This document shows positions 58,990-64,000 of a stretch of DNA of 64,000 bases, one piece after another. Source of the stretch: Hofstenia miamia (taxonomy: Eukaryota; Xenacoelomorpha; Acoela). Within the stretch, counting starts at the first letter, position 1; each line of letters begins with the position of its first letter. The DNA is taken from contig SCFE01000067.1 in NCBI GenBank assembly GCA_004352715.1, positions 1,888,645 through 1,952,644 on the forward strand, given 5' to 3'. The notes beneath the pieces were generated by a model. It saw only the letters and a list, made by a program, of their open reading frames with translations, did not search any database and had not been told where the DNA came from. Position numbers and translations under genes: made by a program.

Positions 58990-59714
58990 GAATGTCATTG
59001 CCTTAAGGTAATCTTACATTTTGCAAGTCTAATTCCTCTTTTTGTAATTTTTTTCCTCTTCTGTGGCTGCAAATATGTATGTGCGCAGTTTACCTATGGG
59101 TTGGGTGAAGCAAGCCTGACAAAAGGACTTTGTGTGCAAAATTATTTGAATTCATGAACACAAAAATTTTTAAAAAATATCTTTTATTTGATGAAAATAT
59201 TTAGTTTAAAGATGTAAAAAAATGATATATCTCTCTTTGAAAATATTAATATCAATCATTTTCAAAAATTAAATAGTTTAATGCTTCCTCCTAAAATTAT
59301 AAAGCTGATGCTTCAGATTCTTTACTGCATTCATAAATAGCTTGTTCTGTTTAATAGAGCAGGTTGATTCAGGGTGTTTTATCTCATGAATGAAGCGGCC
59401 AAATGCAGGCAAAAAATTTTCAATTCTTCGTTTGTGCACTGTAATCAGTTGCTACTAAGGTAGCAATGAAAAGAAAACTTGGAAACTTTGTTGCTTAAAA
59501 GATTTAGGCATTTTGCAGTGTGATTTCTTTGTTAGTTATAAACACAAATATGAATAACATGTTTTCTATTATTTACTAACCCTTTGTGAAAGGAATTCCT
59601 CCTCTAGGTACAGGAGTCTAAATCTACATGTAGGTTAAAACTTTCAAACATTTTTGGATATAAATGTCAGAGTAACAACCTATTACATATTGATATACGG
59701 TTTATTTTTAGGTA

Positions 59715-61400
59715 GTGATGCCTGGAGCGGGAGACCGAAGAGTTGACCCAATTTGGAACCATTTTGAGAAGATCGATAGAAGATCGAAATCCAAAATATG
59801 TGGATATGAGGCAGCAGTCATTCCTAAAAGAATGACTAAGTATTTCGTGAGACACAAAGACTCATTGACCGAGGGCCCTTCACAACCGAAGCAACAATTT
59901 TGGAATTTCTACCAGTAAAGATGACAAATCGAAATTCGACTTGGTAGTGGAGCGGTTCTTTTTTGCCAACAACATGCCGTTTTCCGTCGTGAACTCGCAA
60001 CAATTCTTGGTTCTGATTTCGGTGTTACACCCAGAATGCAGACCTCGGAATAGGAACATACTGACGACTGGCATACTTGATAAAGTGTATACTGAAANTC
60101 CTAAAAGAATGACTAAGTATTTCGTGAGACACAAAGACTCATTGACCGAGGGCCCTTCACAACCGAAGCAACAATTTTGGAATTTCTACCAGTAAAGATG
60201 ACAAATCGAAATTCGACTTGGTAGTCGAGCGGTCGTTCTTTTTTGCCAACAACATGCCGTTTTCCGTCGTGAACTCGCAACAATTCTTGGTTCTGATTTC
60301 GGTGTTACACCCAGAATAGGAACATACTGACGACTGGCATACTTGATAAAGTGTATACTGAAATGGAAGAGGAGAGGAGTGTGTTGCGAAATTGAAAGGT
60401 ATTGATGGATGGTCAAACACATGCAATGACCCGATTATTGCGGTGTCCATTCAACACCAAGAAAGTGTACATTTTCGGAAACACGATACCTCTACAAGAA
60501 GTCTCACTAGCTAGTATTTGGCGGAAAAGACACTTAAGTATATCAACAATTCGAAGAGAAACATGGTGTTACCGTTATCGGTGAGGTCACTGTCAATGCT
60601 GAGAATATGAATAAAATGAAAGAGATTGTGGCAAATCAGAATAAAATAATTTAATATGGTGGTGAATTGCGATGCGAACCAACCGAATCTTTTGGCAAAA
60701 GACTTAATACAACAAACCCTCGTGGAAAAAACTATCCAATGCCCTCCAAAGTGCGATGGAACAGCATCGCCCAGCTTTTCGCGTGGCTTACAAGGACTTG
60801 TGGACCTAGCTAAAATCAAGCGAAAGGTGATTGTGGATAATGACATCTGAGGCTGCTACAGAATAGCATCAAATGTCTGAGGCTGGTATCTGGCGCTCAT
60901 AATGGTTTGCAGTCAAACAATATATGTGCTTATGCTTAGACGGAAAACATGCTTTAGTACATACAGAAAACATGCATCCGAGTATAGAGAGTGGACCAGC
61001 TTTCAGAAAAGTGGTACAACTATTATGTGCCTGTTGCGTGGTTCTTAGCCAAAGTACTGTATCTCGAATTTTCCGGAGCAAAATTGACAGAAAAATGAAT
61101 TGAAGCGTATGCCCTTTTTAATAGAATTCCTTTCCGAAGGAAAAGCCATGTTCGCTTAGAGTTAGCAAAAAGTTAATGACTGCAAAGTGGAAAGCTTCAT
61201 CAAGGTGTACAAGTAAACTAAAGAAATTAAGATGTCATTGCAGATGTGAGCTCACCATCAGTACAGTTGGCTTAAAAAGAGCATTTTCGACAATGGGTTT
61301 TGTTCAATCCGTCTTGTGAAATAGATTAGATTCAGAAAAAGTTGGTAAACTAGCTTTTTCTTTGCGTGAATTAAGAAGCGCATAGAGAATGCTTTGACAC
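59715..61400 (+). pseudogene. hAT transposase with BED-type N-terminus, decayed
   Basis: The first frame has DPIWNHFEKI and KSKICG...KRMTKYFVRH, like a BED finger with a Cys replaced. Later pieces in several frames recall hAT transposase: a DUF659-like block near 60400-60600, NLLAKDLIQQTLVEK at about 60676-60730, and a C-terminus with LKRAFSTMGFVQS and SEKVGKLAFSLREL at about 61260-61380. Many stops and shifts separate them, and assembly duplications at 60098 and 61590 repeat parts. It cannot encode an active transposase. Confidence 0.7.
59822..60363. repeat. Direct duplication across a single N
   Basis: 59822-60097 recurs as 60099-60363 with small indels, joined by one N at 60098. It is an unmerged overlap inside the hAT pseudogene. 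Confidence 0.9.
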
Positions 61401-62344
61401 GCATACTTGTTTCATCAAAATTTAGTGTTATTAACTGTTATTAACAGTCATAAGGTAAAAACTCGGTTTAGGTGTCAAAAGCGCAACCCTGATTCCAGAT
61501 TATGAAAATATCGACAAAGTAAGCAACTGTGTAGGTAAATTGTTCATGGACATTGTTTACCACATCATAAAATGAATTACTGAAGATATNTGGATAATGA
61601 CATCTGAGGCTGCTACAGAATAGCATCAAATGTCTGAGGCTGGTATCTGGCGCTCATAATGGTTTGCAGTCAAACAATATATGTGCTTATGCTTAGACGG
61701 AAAACATGCTTTAGTACATACAGAAAACATGCATCCGAGTATAGAGAGTGGACCAGCTTTCAGAAAAGTGGTACAACTATTATGTGCCTGTTGCGTGGTT
61801 CTTAGCCAAAGTACTGTATCTCGAATTTTCCGGAGCAAAATTGACAGAAAAATGAATTGAAGCGTATGCCCTTTTTAATAGAATTCCTTTCCGAAGGAAA
61901 AGCCATGTTCGCTTAGAGTTAGCAAAAAGTTAATGACTGCAAAGTGGAAAGCTTCATCAAGGTGTACAAGTAAACTAAAGAAATTAAGATGTCATTGCAG
62001 ATGTGAGCTCACCATCAGTACAGTTGGCTTAAAAAGAGCATTTTCGACAATGGGTTTTGTTCAATCCGTCTTGTGAAATAGATTAGATTCAGAAAAAGTT
62101 GGTAAACTAGCTTTTTCTTTGTGTGAATTAGAAGCGCATAGAGAATGCTTTGACACGCATACTTGTTTCATCAAAATTTAGTGTTATTAACTGTTATTAA
62201 CAATCATAAGGTCAAAACTCGGTTTCAGTACCAAAAGCGCAACCCTGATTCCAGATTATGAATATATCGACAAAGTAAGCAACTGTGTATGTAAATTTTT
62301 CATGGACATTGTTTACCACATCATAAAATGAATTACTGAAGATA
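60834..62344. repeat. Direct duplication of about 755 bp across a single N
   Basis: 60834-61589 recurs as 61591-62344, nearly identical, with one N (61590) between. A minus-strand 70-codon frame appears identically in both copies (60869-61081 and 61626-61838). Likely an assembly overlap. Confidence 0.92.
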
Positions 62345-64000
62345 TTGACCACATTAGCAACATCACCAACTGTCTTCTATCTAAACTTGTAGTTTGAATT
62401 GGTATTTAATGCTTGTGGACTTATTCATCTACCTTATGCATTGTACACCGTCTACATCTTGTTTGTAAGCAATTGATACTGAGTTGATTCATCTATCATT
62501 TCTTTCAAACAATGTTGATTGAAATCAGAATGTGTCTACAACATGCATGAACAAATGAAACCCTGCTGTTAGTTGTCATCTATAGCAGCGGATTGATGAT
62601 TGCACCAGTATAGATATGCATCACCGTTTCAATATTAGTAATGATTAGTACAGAAATTTACTATTCTAAAACAAAAGTAGCACATAGTATTGGTACTTAT
62701 TTGAAAACCTTATCTGTATGTTTAGGATTACAATAAAAAAGTGGGGCCAGTAGGAAATCCATGCATTTTTGTTTTTAAATTCTAACTTTTTTCATGTNNN
62801 NNNNNNNNNNNNNNNNNNNNNNNNNNNNNNNNNNNNNNNNNNNNNNNNNNNNNNNNNNNNNNNNNNNNNNNNNNNNNNNNNNNNNNNNNNNNNNNNNNNN
62901 NNNNNNNNNNNNNNNNNNNNNNNNNNNNNNNNNNNNNNNNNNNNNNNNNNNNNNNNNNNNNNNNNNNNNNNNNNNNNNNNNNNNNNNNNNNNNNNNNNNN
63001 NNNNNNNNNNNNNNNNNNNNNNNNNNNNNNNNNNNNNNNNNNNNNNNNNNNNNNNNNNNNNNNNNNNNNNNNNNNNNNNNNNNNNNNNNNNNNNNNNNNN
63101 NNNNNNNNNNNNNNNNNNNNNNNNNNNNNNNNNNNNNNNNNNNNNNNNNNNNNNNNNNNNNNNNNNNNNNNNNNNNNNNNNNNNNNNNNNNNNNNNNNNN
63201 NNNNNNNNNNNNNNNNNNNNNNNNNNNNNNNNNNNNNNNNNNNNNNNNNNNNNNNNNNNNNNNNNNNNNNNNNNNNNNNNNNNNNNNNNNNNNNNNNNNN
63301 NNNNNNNNNNNNNNNNNNNNNNNNNNNNNNNNNNNNNNNNNNNNNNNNNNNNNNNNNNNNNNNNNNNNNNNNNNNNNNNNNNNNNNNNNNNNNNNNNNNN
63401 NNNNNNNNNNNNNNNNNNNNNNNNNNNNNNNNNNNNNNNNNNNNNNNNNNNNNNNNNNNNNNNNNNNNNNNNNNNNNNNNNNNNNNNNNNNNNNNNNNNN
63501 NNNNNNNNNNNNNNNNNNNNNNNNNNNNNNNNNNNNNNNNNNNNNNNNNNNNNNNNNNNNNNNNNNNNNNNNNNNNNNNNNNNNNNNNNNNNNNNNNNNN
63601 NNNNNNNNNNNNNNNNNNNNNNNNNNNNNNNNNNNNNNNNNNNNNNNNNNNNNNNNNNNNNNNNNNNNNNNNNNNNNNNNNNNNNNNNNNNNNNNNNNNN
63701 NNNNNNNNNNNNNNNNNNNNNNNNNNNNNNNNNNNNNNNNNNNNNNNNNNNNNNNNNNNNNNNNNNNNNNNNNNNNNNNNNNNNNNNNNNNNNNNNNGAA
63801 TGTCATTGCCTTAAGGTAATCTTACATTTTGCAAGTCTAATTCCTCTTTTTGTAATTTTTTTTCCTCTTCTGTGGCTGCAAATATGTATGTGCGCAGTTT
63901 ACCTATGGGTTGGGTGAAGCAAGCCTGACAAAAGGACTTTGTGTGCAAAATTATTTGAATTCATGAACACACAAATTTTTAAAAAAATATCTTTTATTTG

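Larger units (their letters stand above)
58990..64000. repeat. Duplicated flank of a 1000-N gap
   Basis: 63798-64000, directly after the gap 62798-63797, repeats 58990 to about 59192 with only tiny differences. The scaffold therefore seems to restart about 4.8 kb back, as with haplotype copies placed in tandem. Confidence 0.85.

Noticed and set aside
62769-63917. Frames of 340-380 codons
   Set aside because: They span the 1000-N gap with no supportable residues.

Overview
The window is AT-rich animal nuclear DNA from an invertebrate-type metazoan. It has a spliced gene with GT-AG introns, long introns packed with transposons, and animal-type mobile elements: hAT, Polinton/Maverick, Penelope-like, and a non-LTR element with a 2A-like motif. 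I cannot place it in a phylum. Eight long runs of N and five single Ns mark scaffold joins, and several joins are flanked by near-identical duplicated sequence, so part of the layout is an assembly product.

Only one host gene is clear. It is a TTLL4-type tubulin polyglutamylase on the + strand, read here as 18 coding exons from 3827 to 29653. All splice phases agree and the total is 833 codons plus stop. Two introns are tiny (40 and 42 nt). Others are swollen by insertions: intron 2 holds a hAT MITE and a TSD-bounded hAT, intron 3 holds a probable MITE, and intron 8 (9.6 kb) holds a hAT MITE, a LINE fragment and a roughly 5.9 kb TIR-bounded element.

That roughly 5.9 kb element (17027-22970) is the best candidate for something undescribed. 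It has about 60-bp terminal inverted repeats, a 117-bp minisatellite inside the left end, and a broken spliced gene on the minus strand whose last exons look like the DUF4806 family. Three gaps interrupt it.

Other regions: 1-1640 is the 3' part of a KRBA2/SCAND3-type integrase gene with a CXC tail. 32322-32784 is the start of a probable retroelement ORF. 34461-37423 is a decayed Polinton capsid/protease block, abutted by a Penelope-like RT/GIY-YIG remnant (about 37390-38660). 38729-43400 is a CR1-like LINE with an SGNH-type ORF1 and an ORF2 carrying a 2A-like motif; another LINE 3' end interrupts it. 44.2-50.7 kb is a hAT graveyard with several exact 8-bp target-site duplications, one element being nested inside an older reading frame. 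52811-53709 is a long-TIR MITE. 59.7-62.4 kb is a decayed hAT transposase, partly duplicated by the assembly.

Most of the rest is intron or intergenic AT-rich DNA with microsatellites. I saw no tRNA, rRNA or CRISPR.
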